Below, one piece after another: positions 55,177 through 63,482 of a stretch of DNA of 64,000 nt; position 1 is the stretch's first letter, and every line of letters starts with the position of its first letter. Location of the stretch: the NCBI RefSeq assembly GCF_000420645.1, contig NZ_ATVI01000010.1, positions 208,626 to 272,625 of the forward strand. Reading direction: 5' to 3'. The position numbers were made by a program, and so were the translations under genes. Source of the DNA: Nevskia ramosa DSM 11499 (GTDB lineage Bacteria; Pseudomonadota; Gammaproteobacteria; Nevskiales; Nevskiaceae). The notes under the pieces were generated by a model, which saw nothing but the letters and a program-made list of their open reading frames with translations, was not told where the DNA came from and did no database searches.

Positions 55177-55413
55177 TCAAAGCCAGCCGCGACGCCACAC
55201 GGCTGGATCATTGAGCGCACGCCAGTGCAGGGTCTGCACGCGGCCGGAATGCACGGCCTGAATTTCGATCTCGGTGATCGTCGTCGACGGCGGTTCCGGC
55301 TCGATCACCTTGATGACGATGAAGTGCTTTTCCTTGTTGACCGGCTGCACCGCGGTCCACTTGCTCAGCTGCAGTTTCTTCGGGCTGAGCGGTGTCTGGT
55401 CGGGCTGGGTCAT
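55177..55413 (-). CDS. small Trp-rich protein, TIGR02450 family
   Basis: From ATG 55413 the product is 78 residues. Family marks are L-S-P-K-K-L-Q-L-S-K-W-T-A-V, K-E-K-H-F-I-V-I-K-V, and W-R-A-L-N-D-P-A-V-W-R-R-G-W-L at the end. Function is unknown. An upstream ATG at 55455 with a GAGG site would add 14 residues and may be the true start, because 55413 has no visible ribosome site. It lies between groEL and the YegD-like gene. Confidence 0.75.
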   Translation of the reverse strand: MTQPDQTPLSPKKLQLSKWTAVQPVNKEKHFIVIKVIEPEPPSTTITEIEIQAVHSGRVQTLHWRALNDPAVWRRGWL

Positions 55414-55542
55414 CGTTGGACGAGTGTAAGCGGCCTGTGTTCGCTCAGCCGTCATCGCAGTCGACCTCAGGGCGGGTAAACTGCGCGGCCGTTTTCCGCG
55501 CCGGGCCGCGAGGCTCGCTGCGCGGCATCACCGTAGCCCGAC

Positions 55543-56811
55543 ATGACTTCCTACGCTGCCATCGACTTCGGCACCTCGAACTCCGCCGTCTGCATCGGCA
55601 CTGCTGAAAACCGGTCCGAAGGTGCGCATCTGGTGCCGCTTGAAGGCGAGCGGGAAACCCTGCCGACCGCGGTGTTCTTCAACGCCGATGAACATCACGT
55701 TGCCTACGGCCGCGAGGCGATCGGCGAATACCAGGCCGGTTACGGCGGCCGCTTGATGCGTTCGCTGAAAAGCCTGCTCGGCAGCGAGCTGATCAACGAG
55801 ACGACGATCATCGAAGGCCAGCCGGTGGCCTATCGCGACATCATCAGCCGCTTCCTCAATCACCTGAAGCGCTGCGCCGAAGCGGCCGCCGGTGGCGAGC
55901 TGAGCCATGTCGTGCTCGGCCGGCCGGTGCACTTCGTCGATGACAATCCGGAGCGCGATCAGCTCGCCGAAACCACCTTGCGCGAGTTGGCCGAAGCAGT
56001 CGGCTTTCGCGATGTCCGCTTCCAGTACGAACCGATCGCCGCTGCGCTCGACTACGAGCGCACGCTTGATCGCGACCGTCTGGTGCTGGTCGCCGATATC
56101 GGCGGCGGCACTTCGGATTTCTCGGTAGTTCGTCTGGGACCGGAGCGTGCGCAACGCCTCGATCGCAGCGAGGATGTGCTTGCCAACGGCGGCATCCACA
56201 TCGCCGGCACCGATTTCGATCAGTACCTGAGCCTGCGCTCGGCGATGACTTGCCTCGGCCTTGGCGCGCGAGGAAGAGGCGGCAAGCAGGTGCCGTCGCA
56301 GATCTATTTCGAGCTGTCGACCTGGCACCAGATCAACTTTCTGTACACGCGCAAGGCGCTGGCCAGTGCCGCGACCCTGGACATCTTCTACGACCAGGCC
56401 GTGCACCATCAGCGCTTGATGAAGGTGCTGCGCGAGCGCGAGGGGCATCGCATCGCCGGCCTCGTCGAAGACGCCAAGGTGCAGGTCGCCGAGGGTGGCA
56501 GTACGCGCCTTGACCTCGACTTCATCGAAGCGGGGCTTGGCATCGACGTCGACGGCGAACTGCTGGCGCGCGCGATCGAAGGGGCGATCGACAAGATCGT
56601 GCAGACCGCCGTCGCAACGGTCGCCGAAGCCGGCCTAGATCCGGAAGCCATCGACGCGATCTATTTCACCGGCGGCTCCACCGGCATTCGCGCCTTGCGC
56701 GCGGCACTGTCCGCTGCGTTTGCGAAAGCCGCTGCGGTCAACGGCGATCCGTTCGCCAGCGTGGCGCGCGGACTGGGTGTTTACGCCGCGCGTTTGTTCA
56801 GCGCTGGCTGA
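55543..56811 (+). CDS. Hsp70-family protein, YegD-like
   Basis: The product is 422 residues and lacks the C-terminal substrate-binding half of DnaK. The actin-like ATPase motifs are A-A-I-D-F-G-T-S-N-S-A-V, V-L-V-A-D-I-G-G-G-T-S-D-F-S-V and F-T-G-G-S-T-G-I-R. G-I-D-V-D-G-E-L-L-A and H-Q-I-N-F-L are YegD-like. It probably binds nucleotide in the cytoplasm as a chaperone-related protein. The promoter is separate from groESL, and no clear heat-shock box was seen. Confidence 0.9.
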   Translation: MTSYAAIDFGTSNSAVCIGTAENRSEGAHLVPLEGERETLPTAVFFNADEHHVAYGREAIGEYQAGYGGRLMRSLKSLLGSELINETTIIEGQPVAYRDIISRFLNHLKRCAEAAAGGELSHVVLGRPVHFVDDNPERDQLAETTLRELAEAVGFRDVRFQYEPIAAALDYERTLDRDRLVLVADIGGGTSDFSVVRLGPERAQRLDRSEDVLANGGIHIAGTDFDQYLSLRSAMTCLGLGARGRGGKQVPSQIYFELSTWHQINFLYTRKALASAATLDIFYDQAVHHQRLMKVLREREGHRIAGLVEDAKVQVAEGGSTRLDLDFIEAGLGIDVDGELLARAIEGAIDKIVQTAVATVAEAGLDPEAIDAIYFTGGSTGIRALRAALSAAFAKAAAVNGDPFASVARGLGVYAARLFSAG

Positions 56812-56815
56812 ATAC

Positions 56816-57634
56816 TTACTGCAGGCGCCGCACTAGCCTGTCGCCCATGTCCCAAGTGCCAGCGGCGGTGTAAGTCCACGAGGCGCTCATCTCGTAACCG
56901 AGCTGCCGCGAACTGAGGGTCAGCCGGCTGATGCCCGGGACCAGGGCGATCCCGCTGTCGGTGACTTTGCTGGTGGCCGCCGTGCTGCCCGTGGCGCGCG
57001 GCAATTGCACTTGCCAGGCACCGATCTCGGCATCGATGCCGATCCAGTCGAGATTGCCGTCGGCAGGACCACGGGCGATGAAGTTGCCACGTGGAATCGC
57101 CAGGCGGCGGATCCAGTCCATCAGCTCGGTGCGGCCTTCGCCGTTGGCAACGAGCGTGCTGCCGGCACCGGTGGAGACGGCGCTTGCCGCAGCAGCGGCA
57201 GTGGCAGGCAACGGGGCCGCAGCGGCTGCCAGCGGAACTGCAGTATCGAACTTCACCGCGGTACCGCGTGCCACGTAGCTTTCCCAGCAACGGCTGGCCC
57301 AGCGGTTCTTTTCGTCCTTGGCGTGGCTTTCTTCGATGATGCCGTTGGCGCCCTTTTCCAGTGCCGCAAACTGCAGACGCTTGATCGCATCTTCGGGACT
57401 GGCCGAATCGGCGAACTCCCAGAACTGGCAGGAATGCGCTTCCACCGAGCCGATCACCACCGCCGAGGCCGGCGGTACAGTGCCGCCGGCCGGGAACACC
57501 GTGATGCGAGCTGCTGCATCGAGTTCGGCCTGAGGCTTGTGATCGAGCCCGCGCTGCGGCACCAGCGGCGCGCAGGCAGTGACGAGGCTGGTGCCGATCA
57601 GGGCTGCAATCAGGCGAGTGCTGCAATAAGACAT
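56816..57634 (-). CDS. RcsF/DUF4156-like lipoprotein with extra C-terminal domain
   Basis: The product is 272 residues from ATG 57634. A lipoprotein signal (L-V-T-A-C, Cys about 21) precedes an RcsF/DUF4156-like region, seen as G-S-V-E-A-H-S-C-Q, then L-Q-F-A-A-L-E-K-G-A-N-G-I-I and R-C-W-E-S-Y-V-A-R-G-T-A. RcsF has similar paired Cys that form disulfides. An Ala-rich linker (about 130-155) leads to an unrecognised domain of about 115 residues. Only 4 bp separate its stop from the convergent YegD-like stop. Confidence 0.65.
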   Translation of the reverse strand: MSYCSTRLIAALIGTSLVTACAPLVPQRGLDHKPQAELDAAARITVFPAGGTVPPASAVVIGSVEAHSCQFWEFADSASPEDAIKRLQFAALEKGANGIIEESHAKDEKNRWASRCWESYVARGTAVKFDTAVPLAAAAAPLPATAAAAASAVSTGAGSTLVANGEGRTELMDWIRRLAIPRGNFIARGPADGNLDWIGIDAEIGAWQVQLPRATGSTAATSKVTDSGIALVPGISRLTLSSRQLGYEMSASWTYTAAGTWDMGDRLVRRLQ

Positions 57635-57823
57635 ACCTTCCTCCGGCGAGCGCGCTGCTGTCAGCCGAGGTGATTCAGGGCCGCTGCATCGGGGATGCAC
57701 GTGGTATGCCAAATGCCGGTTTAGCGGCGGCGGCAGCCGTCGATTGCGCTTGCTGAAGTCCCCTATGATCGGACCGCGATCGGCGGCGACAGACCGTCTG
57801 CGAATCGAGCGAGAGGAGGACGC

Positions 57824-58873
57824 GTGACAGGTGCTGCGATCGGTCGGACCGAGCCGGAAATCTACGTTTACGGCGCCGGCAGCGTCGGCTGTTATCTCGG
57901 TGGTCGCCTGCTGGCCACTGGCGCGCGCCTGCACTTCGTCGGCCGCGCGCGCATCCGCGACGAGCTTGCGCAGCACGGTTTGCTGAGTACCGATCTGCAT
58001 GGTGCCGAGCACCGGGTGGCGCCCGGAATCGCCCGCTTCAGTGTCGATCCCGATGCAGTCCACACGGCTGACGTCGTGCTGGTCACGGTGAAGTCGGCGG
58101 CGACTGTGCAGGCCGCGCAGGAACTGGCGACACGACTGAAGCCCGGCGCGCTGGTGATCAGCTTCCAGAACGGCATCGGCAACGCGGAAGTCCTTCGAGC
58201 GCATTTGCCTGCAGTGACCGTGCTCGCCGGCATGGTGCCGTTCAATGTGCTGGCGCGCGGGCAGGGCCGTTTCCATCACGGCTCCGATGGCGCACTGGCG
58301 GTGCAGGCGCACGCCGCGCTGGCGCCGCTGCTGCCAGCGTTCGAGCGCTGCGGCTTGCCCCTGGTGCAGCATGCCGACATGCGCGCGGTGCAGTGGTCGA
58401 AATTGCTGCTGAACCTGAACAATGCGATCAATGCGCTGAGCGGTTTGCCGTTGAAGGCGGAACTGTCGCAACGCGGATTCAGGTTGTGCCTGGCCGCGGC
58501 GCAGCGCGAAACCCTGGCGGTGCTGAAGGCGGCGGATATTCCGCTGACCCGGCTGACCAAGGTCAACCCTCAGTGGCTGCCGATGCTGCTGTCGGTGCCG
58601 GATTTCCTGTTCAGCAGATTGGCGAAGCAGATGGTGGCGATCGATCCTCTGGCGCGCTCATCCACCTGGGAAGATCTCGAAGCCGGACGGACCACCGAAG
58701 TCGACTGGATCAATGGCGAAGTGGTGAAGCTCGCGGCAGCGCTGGGGCAGCGAGCGCCAATCAATGCGGCGCTGGTGGCGCTGATAAAGACGGCCGAGCG
58801 GGGTGGTCGGCGAGACTGGAAGGCGGACGAGTTATATCGGGCGATCAGCCGGAAGGCCGTAGCTTCTTCCTGA
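57824..58873 (+). CDS. panE: 2-dehydropantoate 2-reductase
   Basis: This enzyme reduces ketopantoate to pantoate with NADPH in coenzyme A synthesis. The product is 349 residues from a GTG with an AGGAGG site. The Rossmann motif is V-Y-G-A-G-S-V-G-C-Y-L-G-G. Further marks are V-L-V-T-V-K-S, S-F-Q-N-G-I-G-N, and the C-terminal K-L-L-L-N-L-N-N-A-I-N-A-L with Lys, Asn and the S-S-T-W-E-D-L-E-A-G-R-T-T-E-V-D-W-I-N-G-E segment. The length is slightly greater than the E. coli enzyme (303). Confidence 0.9.
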   Translation: MTGAAIGRTEPEIYVYGAGSVGCYLGGRLLATGARLHFVGRARIRDELAQHGLLSTDLHGAEHRVAPGIARFSVDPDAVHTADVVLVTVKSAATVQAAQELATRLKPGALVISFQNGIGNAEVLRAHLPAVTVLAGMVPFNVLARGQGRFHHGSDGALAVQAHAALAPLLPAFERCGLPLVQHADMRAVQWSKLLLNLNNAINALSGLPLKAELSQRGFRLCLAAAQRETLAVLKAADIPLTRLTKVNPQWLPMLLSVPDFLFSRLAKQMVAIDPLARSSTWEDLEAGRTTEVDWINGEVVKLAAALGQRAPINAALVALIKTAERGGRRDWKADELYRAISRKAVASS

Positions 58874-58896
58874 CGGCGCAAGGCCGACCCGGATAC

Positions 58897-58933
58897 GACG
58901 AAGCCCGACACTGGGCTTCAGTGCCGGGCTTCG
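58897..58933. repeat. hairpin downstream of panE
   Basis: ACGAAGCCCG and CGGGCTTCGT form a perfect 10-bp arm pair, continued by ACTG/CAGT after one mismatched pair. It lies between the convergent panE and the small ORF. No T-run is present on either strand, so it may be a bidirectional weak terminator. Confidence 0.5.
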
Positions 58934-58969
58934 TGATGAGGAGACGTTCTGTCAGATGCTGGTGTGGAC

Positions 58970-59125
58970 TTAACGCGACGAACCCTGACGGGACGGCGCA
59001 TTGGCGGCAGGCTGCTGGCCGGAAATCGACGGTGCATTGAGGCGAGGGTGCTGGCCGTTCTGCTGCTCGCGCTGGCGTTCGGCGGCGGCGCGCAGGGCGC
59101 GGGATGCGGCGATCGAAATCATCAT
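58970..59125 (-). CDS. possible 51-aa basic small protein
   Basis: This reading frame is too short for routine calling, but its ATG at 59125 has the strong site AAGGAG 8 nt upstream. The product starts M-M-I-S-I-A-A-S-R-A-L-R-A-A-A-E-R-Q-R-E-Q-Q and is rich in Ala, Arg and Gln, with a Ser/Pro/Gln tail. The first part could be an amphipathic helix. No family is recognised. It occupies the 422-bp gap between panE and the alpha/beta hydrolase, otherwise empty, and may share a transcript with that hydrolase upstream. Confidence 0.5.
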   Translation of the reverse strand: MMISIAASRALRAAAERQREQQNGQHPRLNAPSISGQQPAANAPSRQGSSR

Positions 59126-59295
59126 GGCTTCACTCCTTGGCGGCCCGGCGCGGGATGGCCGGTGTGAGCGAAAGACTGCGCCTGTCCACCACCGCTGAAA
59201 GCCCGATCACGACGAACGCGCAGCTACAGCGAACCAGCGGCGCCTGCCGGAAATGGCCGGTAGCGCTCGCCGGATCGATGGTTCTGCCGAGCCGA

Positions 59296-60198
59296 TTACT
59301 GCGCTGGCTGCAGGTACTCGACGAACCAGTCGCGCGCACCGGGGCCGGCAGTGGCGAAGTTGTCGATGTAGGCCGCGAAGTGGCCGCCGGGCATGGTGAT
59401 CAACTTCTTCGGCTGACGCGCTTCCTCGTAAGCGGCCAGGGCCAGATCGGCAATGGTCAGATGATCTTCGCGCTGCACCAGCATCAGCAGCGGCGTCGGG
59501 CTGATCAGGGCGATATAGGCGCCGGGGTCGTACTCCATGAACATCTCGACCGAGCGCAGCGTCACCTCGTTGATCCAGGTGTCGGTAGCGCGGCCGGCGA
59601 CGTTGACCATGAACTCGTAGCTGTCGGTCGTCGGCAATGCGCAGGGACTGCCGTCGTTCGAAACCACCGGCAGGCGCACCGGCGGCTTGCCGAAGAAGCG
59701 ATCGCGACGATCGGCATCGAACATCGCCCGCATGCCGGACATCAGATGCGCCGGGATCACCCGCTGCGCATTGCGCGGGCCATCGACCAGCGGTACCTGC
59801 GACACCACGCACTTCACGCGCCGATCGATCGCGCCGACCACCAGCACGTGACCACCGCTGTAGCTGGAGCCGAACACGCCGATCCGTGAGGCATCGGTTT
59901 CCGGCAGGCTTTCGGCGAAGGTGATCGCGTCGCGATAGCCGTTGATCTGCGCCCAGGGATCGATCTCCTGGCGCGGCTCGCCATCGCTGGCGCCGAGGTT
60001 GCGATGGTCATAGACCAGCGAGGCGATGCCGGATTGGGCGAACAGCTCGGCGTACTTGTCGAGGAAGATTTCCTTGGTCGCCGAAAAGCCGTGCGCCATG
60101 ACCACGGTTGGCACCGGGCCGCTGACGCCGTCCGGAATGAAATGCCAGCCGCGCAAGGTGACGCCGTCGGTGGTCTTGAATTCGATGTTCTTGCGCAC
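59296..60198 (-). CDS. alpha/beta hydrolase, dienelactone hydrolase/XynC-like type
   Basis: The product is 300 residues with V-V-M-A-H-G-F-S-A-T-K-E, Y-D-H-R-N-L-G-A-S-D-G, the nucleophile elbow G-S-S-Y-S-G-G-H, and a C-terminal G-G-H-F for the His. The elbow reads G-S-S-Y-S-G, which is the G-x-S-x-(S)G arrangement of secreted alpha/beta hydrolases, although no signal peptide is seen. The substrate is unknown. It may be co-transcribed with the FKBP gene 101 bp upstream. Confidence 0.85.
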   Translation of the reverse strand: MRKNIEFKTTDGVTLRGWHFIPDGVSGPVPTVVMAHGFSATKEIFLDKYAELFAQSGIASLVYDHRNLGASDGEPRQEIDPWAQINGYRDAITFAESLPETDASRIGVFGSSYSGGHVLVVGAIDRRVKCVVSQVPLVDGPRNAQRVIPAHLMSGMRAMFDADRRDRFFGKPPVRLPVVSNDGSPCALPTTDSYEFMVNVAGRATDTWINEVTLRSVEMFMEYDPGAYIALISPTPLLMLVQREDHLTIADLALAAYEEARQPKKLITMPGGHFAAYIDNFATAGPGARDWFVEYLQPAQ

Positions 60199-60246
60199 GC
60201 TGCTTCTCCTCGCCGTTTTGTTGTGTGCCGAGCGTTGGGGGTTGCT

Positions 60247-60284
60247 CCCGGTAATGCCATACCCGATCGGGTGGCGTTACCGGG
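60247..60284. repeat. 38-bp hairpin between FKBP and hydrolase genes
   Basis: CCCGGTAA and TTACCGGG form 8-bp arms, with GCCA/TGGC and the palindrome CCCGATCGGG inside. The structure is nearly symmetric except for a two-base bulge. It lies 16 bp downstream of the FKBP stop and might stabilise that mRNA end; there is no T-run. Confidence 0.5.
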
Positions 60285-60299
60285 GGCGAGGCTGGTCGA

Positions 60300-60647
60300 T
60301 CAGACGCCGAGCAGTTCCACTTCGAACAGCAAGGTGGCATTCGGCGGAATCACGCCGCCGGCACCGCTGGCGCCGTAGCCGAGATCGGACGGAATCACCA
60401 GACGACGAGTGCCGCCCACCTTCATGCCCTGCACGCCTTCGTCCCAGCCACGGATCACGCGGCTGCCGCCAAGCGGAAACGCGAATGGCTGGCCGCGATC
60501 CTTGCTCGAATCGAATTTCTTGCCGGCAACGCCGTCCTTGTACAGCCAGCCGGTGTAATGAACGCTGACCTTGTGGCCAGCCATGGCTTCGGCGCCGGTG
60601 CCTTCGATGGTGTCTTCGTACTGCAGGCCGGATGGCGTGGTGATCAT
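60300..60647 (-). CDS. FKBP-type peptidyl-prolyl cis-trans isomerase
   Basis: The product is 115 residues from ATG 60647. The single FKBP domain has V-H-Y-T-G-W-L, F-D-S-S-K-D-R-G-Q-P-F, G-W-D-E-G-V-Q-G-M-K-V-G-G and G-A-G-G-V-I-P-P-N-A-T-L-L-F-E-V-E-L. It has no signal peptide, so it works in the cytoplasm on proline isomerisation. A longer frame to 60842 runs into the divergent RIO gene and is not needed. Confidence 0.95.
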   Translation of the reverse strand: MITTPSGLQYEDTIEGTGAEAMAGHKVSVHYTGWLYKDGVAGKKFDSSKDRGQPFAFPLGGSRVIRGWDEGVQGMKVGGTRRLVIPSDLGYGASGAGGVIPPNATLLFEVELLGV

Positions 60648-60762
60648 CGTGTTGGGTCCTGGGGAATGACCTTGCGGTCGGGCGGCGAAGAATAACGGTC
60701 TGCGCGGTGCTTCGGACCCGGTCGATAGCCGAATGGGGTCGGCGGATCGTTCACAATAAGCG

Positions 60763-61620
60763 ATGAAAATCCCTCGCGGCCTCGAACCGCTGATCGAAGA
60801 CGGCATCATCGATGCGGTGATCCGCCCTCTGAAGAGCGGCAAGGAAGCCTCGGTTTATGTCGTCGCCTGCGGCGCGATCATCCGCTGCGCCAAGGTTTAC
60901 AAGGAGGCCGAGAAGCGCGGCTTTCACAAGCTCGCCGAGTATCAGGAAGGCCGTCGCGCTCGTGGCAGCCGCGACCAGCGGGCGATGGGCAAGCGCTCCA
61001 AGCACGGCCGCAAGCAGCAGGAAGAAGCCTGGAAGAACGCTGAAGTCGATGCGCTGTATCGGCTCGAAGCGGCGGGCGTACGGGTGCCGAAACCGCATGG
61101 CTATTTCGATGGCGTGCTGGTGATGGAACTGGTCGACGATGGCAACGGCGCGCCGGCGCCTCGCCTGAACGATGTGACGCCAACGCCGGAAGAAGCGCGC
61201 GCCTGGCATGCCTTCCTGATGAACCAGATCGTGCGCATGCTTTGCGCCGGCCTGATCCACGGCGATCTTTCCGAGTTCAATGTGCTGCTCGGGCCGGATG
61301 GCCCGGTGATCATCGATCTGCCGCAGGCGATCGATGCTTCAGGCAACAACAACGCCTTCCGGATGCTGGCACGCGATGTCGAGAACATCACCGCCTACTG
61401 CGGCCGCCAAGCACCGGAACTGCGCAAGACTTGGTTCGCCCACGAAATCTGGGCGCTGTTCGAAGCTGCCGAACTACGGCCGGACAGCGTGCTCACCGGT
61501 GAATTCACCTTCCCCGAAGGTGCGGCAGACGTCGACGGCGTACTTGAGCAGATCGAGGAAGCGCGCTGGGAAGCCGAAGCCCGCCAGCGCGGCCGCGAGC
61601 AGGCTGAAGAAGAGGACTGA
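60763..61620 (+). CDS. RIO-family serine protein kinase
   Basis: The product is 285 residues. RIO1-type motifs are S-G-K-E-A-S-V-Y, the Lys in C-A-K-V-Y-K, H-G-D-L-S-E-F-N-V-L-L for the catalytic Asp/Asn and V-I-I-D-L-P-Q-A for the metal Asp. The DLPQA in place of DFG is typical of RIO kinases. Target in bacteria is unknown. It is monocistronic and ends 48 bp before the convergent ParA-like gene. Confidence 0.9.
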   Translation: MKIPRGLEPLIEDGIIDAVIRPLKSGKEASVYVVACGAIIRCAKVYKEAEKRGFHKLAEYQEGRRARGSRDQRAMGKRSKHGRKQQEEAWKNAEVDALYRLEAAGVRVPKPHGYFDGVLVMELVDDGNGAPAPRLNDVTPTPEEARAWHAFLMNQIVRMLCAGLIHGDLSEFNVLLGPDGPVIIDLPQAIDASGNNNAFRMLARDVENITAYCGRQAPELRKTWFAHEIWALFEAAELRPDSVLTGEFTFPEGAADVDGVLEQIEEARWEAEARQRGREQAEEED

Positions 61621-61632
61621 TCGAGGTCGGTT

Positions 61633-61660
61633 GGCGGAAGACGTTGAATCGCCTTCCGCC
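61633..61660. terminator. hairpin between convergent RIO kinase and ParA-like genes
   Basis: GGCGGAAG and CTTCCGCC form a perfect 8-bp stem with a 12-nt loop in the 48-bp gap between two convergent stops. A short TATTGCC follows, not a real T-run. It probably serves as a bidirectional transcript end. Confidence 0.5.
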
Positions 61661-61668
61661 GCTATTGC

Positions 61669-62364
61669 CTACAGGTCGAGCTTTTCGAGCTGCTTGTAGG
61701 CCTTGTTCAGCCAGATCTTGACCCGCTGGCGTTCGAGCATGCCGAGGCCGGTCAGTTCCTTGTCGGCATTGTTTGTAGCGGCCCAGAAGCTGGTGCTGCG
61801 GGCGTCGATGCGCGTCATCGCCGTTTCGTGCAGACGCGGCATGGTGATGATGTCGGCCGCCAGGCCGTGTGCGCGCTCGCGTTCGCCGGATTGATCGAAG
61901 ATGCCGAAGTCATCGCCGCGCAGCTGGTTCAACACCAGCACGTAATCGAGATGATCATCGAAACGGTCGATCAGCTTGCGCAGCAGATCGACCGAGTCCT
62001 TGCCCGAGTCCATCACATGCCAGTAGCGGACACGGATACCCATTTCGGTGGCCAGTTCGAGCGCGCCGGAGTCATCCATCCAGGTCACCAGCGGCAGATG
62101 AGTCTGTGCTGCGAGATCGACGACGATCTGGCTGTCCGGATGATCGGCGGCCGCTTCCATCACCTTGTCCAGGCTTTCGAAATCGTCGACGACGATCGGT
62201 GATGCGAAGCCGGCGTAAAAGCGCAGCAAGGCGCCATGCGAACGGTCGGAGTCGAAGCCGATGAAGGGTTTGCCGTTGTCGATCAGATACTGCGCCAGCA
62301 CACGCGCAACCAGCGATTTGCCGACCCCGCCTTTCTCGCCGCCGATGAAATGAATGGTTGCCAT
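61669..62364 (-). CDS. ParA/MinD-like P-loop ATPase
   Basis: The product is 231 residues. A deviant Walker A motif opens the protein, F-I-G-G-E-K-G-G-V-G-K-S, followed by F-D-S-D-R-S-H-G-A-L and V-V-D-L-A-A-Q-T. This matches single-domain ParA-like proteins related to MobD/StbB-type ATPases. No parB partner or replicon gene is near, so chromosomal partition is unlikely. The function is open. Confidence 0.82.
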   Translation of the reverse strand: MATIHFIGGEKGGVGKSLVARVLAQYLIDNGKPFIGFDSDRSHGALLRFYAGFASPIVVDDFESLDKVMEAAADHPDSQIVVDLAAQTHLPLVTWMDDSGALELATEMGIRVRYWHVMDSGKDSVDLLRKLIDRFDDHLDYVLVLNQLRGDDFGIFDQSGERERAHGLAADIITMPRLHETAMTRIDARSTSFWAATNNADKELTGLGMLERQRVKIWLNKAYKQLEKLDL

Positions 62365-62506
62365 GCCTGTAACTCCGTAGGGGGACGCCGTGTTCGGCTG
62401 TCGGTCGTAAAAGGTGCAGCGGCTGCAAGCACGGCCTATGCCGTCTGCCGCGAGCGGCCGCTATTGTCGCTCGCTGCGAGAGTCGGCAGCAGGCGGCCGA
62501 CGGTGC

Positions 62507-63175
62507 TCAATCGAAATGGAAGCGCGCGAACTCGTCGACGCTTGCCCGATCGGAGCGAAGCTTGTTGACCGGGGCTTCCGGGTCGGCATAGCCGAGCGCC
62601 ATGCCGCAATAGACCATGTCCTGATCGGCGATTCGGAAATGCTGCTTCAAGGTCATCCGCATCGTGCCCCAGATTTCCTGGAAGCAGGACGCCACGCCGC
62701 GCTCGGTTGCCGCCAGTGCCACCGACTGCATGAACATGCCGAGGTGCGCCCACTGACCATGGCCCATGCGTTCGTCAATAACGAAGAACAACGCGGCTGG
62801 CGCGTCGAAGAACTCGAAGTTGCGCGCGAGCTGACGCAGTCGAGCCGGCTTGTTGTCCCGGCCGATGCCGAGCAAGGCGTACATGTCTTCGCCGATCTTG
62901 TAGCGGCGGCTGCGATACGGATCCCAAAGATTGGCCGGGTACATCGGCCGGTCGCCATCTTCAGCCGGCAACATGCCGGGATAGTTCATCGCCAATCCTT
63001 TGACCGCCTGCTGGGCCGCACCGGCAACCGCGATCACTTTCCAGGGCTGCATGTTGCCGCCCGAGGGCGACCAGCGGGCAACGTCGAGAATGTCTCGGAT
63101 AGTGGCTTCGGACACGGGCCGGGGAAGGAAGGCGCGTGTCGAGATTCTGGTTTGCAGCGCTTCGGTGACAGTCAT
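62507..63175 (-). CDS. nitroreductase family FMN oxidoreductase
   Basis: The product is 222 residues. The start M-T-V-T-E-A-L-Q-T-R-I-S-T-R-A-F carries the conserved Arg-Ser/Thr-x-R FMN contact, followed by A-R-W-S-P-S-G-G-N-M-Q-P-W and E-R-G-V-A-S-C-F-Q near the second half, and the C-terminal V-Y-C-G-M-A-L-G-Y. It reduces nitro or quinone compounds with NAD(P)H. An upstream ATG at 63229 would add 18 residues without a ribosome site. Confidence 0.9.
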   Translation of the reverse strand: MTVTEALQTRISTRAFLPRPVSEATIRDILDVARWSPSGGNMQPWKVIAVAGAAQQAVKGLAMNYPGMLPAEDGDRPMYPANLWDPYRSRRYKIGEDMYALLGIGRDNKPARLRQLARNFEFFDAPAALFFVIDERMGHGQWAHLGMFMQSVALAATERGVASCFQEIWGTMRMTLKQHFRIADQDMVYCGMALGYADPEAPVNKLRSDRASVDEFARFHFD

Positions 63176-63300
63176 GGAAGGGTGTTCTTCAATCTGGCGG
63201 AATGCTCGTCGTGAAGTATCGGCATCCATATGGAAGTTGTCTTGTTGATGATCAATTTCGGTGATCGGCGGATATTTTCAGGAAAAGTTCGATTTCTTCG

Positions 63301-63328
63301 TTGACACAACTCCGAACGGCCCTATAAT
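63301..63328 (+). promoter_or_regulatory. rrn promoter P1
   Basis: TTGACA at 63301 and TATAAT at 63323 are both perfect, with 16 bp between. The GC-rich discriminator TTCGCCCCC follows, typical of promoters subject to ppGpp control. It lies about 320 bp before 16S rRNA and shares box sequences with P2. Confidence 0.9.
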
Positions 63329-63405
63329 TCGCCCCCTCGCAGCGGCTACCGCTGAGGGGGTTTGGGAAGGGGGAGTTAGCTTCACGGGCTGGGTGAGACG
63401 GGGAG

Positions 63406-63433
63406 TTGACAGGGGATGAAAGTCCTCTATAAT
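63406..63433 (+). promoter_or_regulatory. rrn promoter P2
   Basis: A second perfect TTGACA (63406) and TATAAT (63428), again 16 bp apart and followed by TCGCC. It is exactly 105 bp after P1, so the two form a tandem pair with matching core elements but different spacers. Confidence 0.9.
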
Positions 63434-63482
63434 TCGCCTCCCTGCTGACGGGCCTGACGCTAAGAGCGGAAGCCTAGAAGCC

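Noticed and set aside
57635..58471. N-terminal extension of the RcsF-like gene to 551 codons
   Set aside because: The extension is antisense to panE and has no family features; the ATG at 57634 starts a clear lipoprotein signal.
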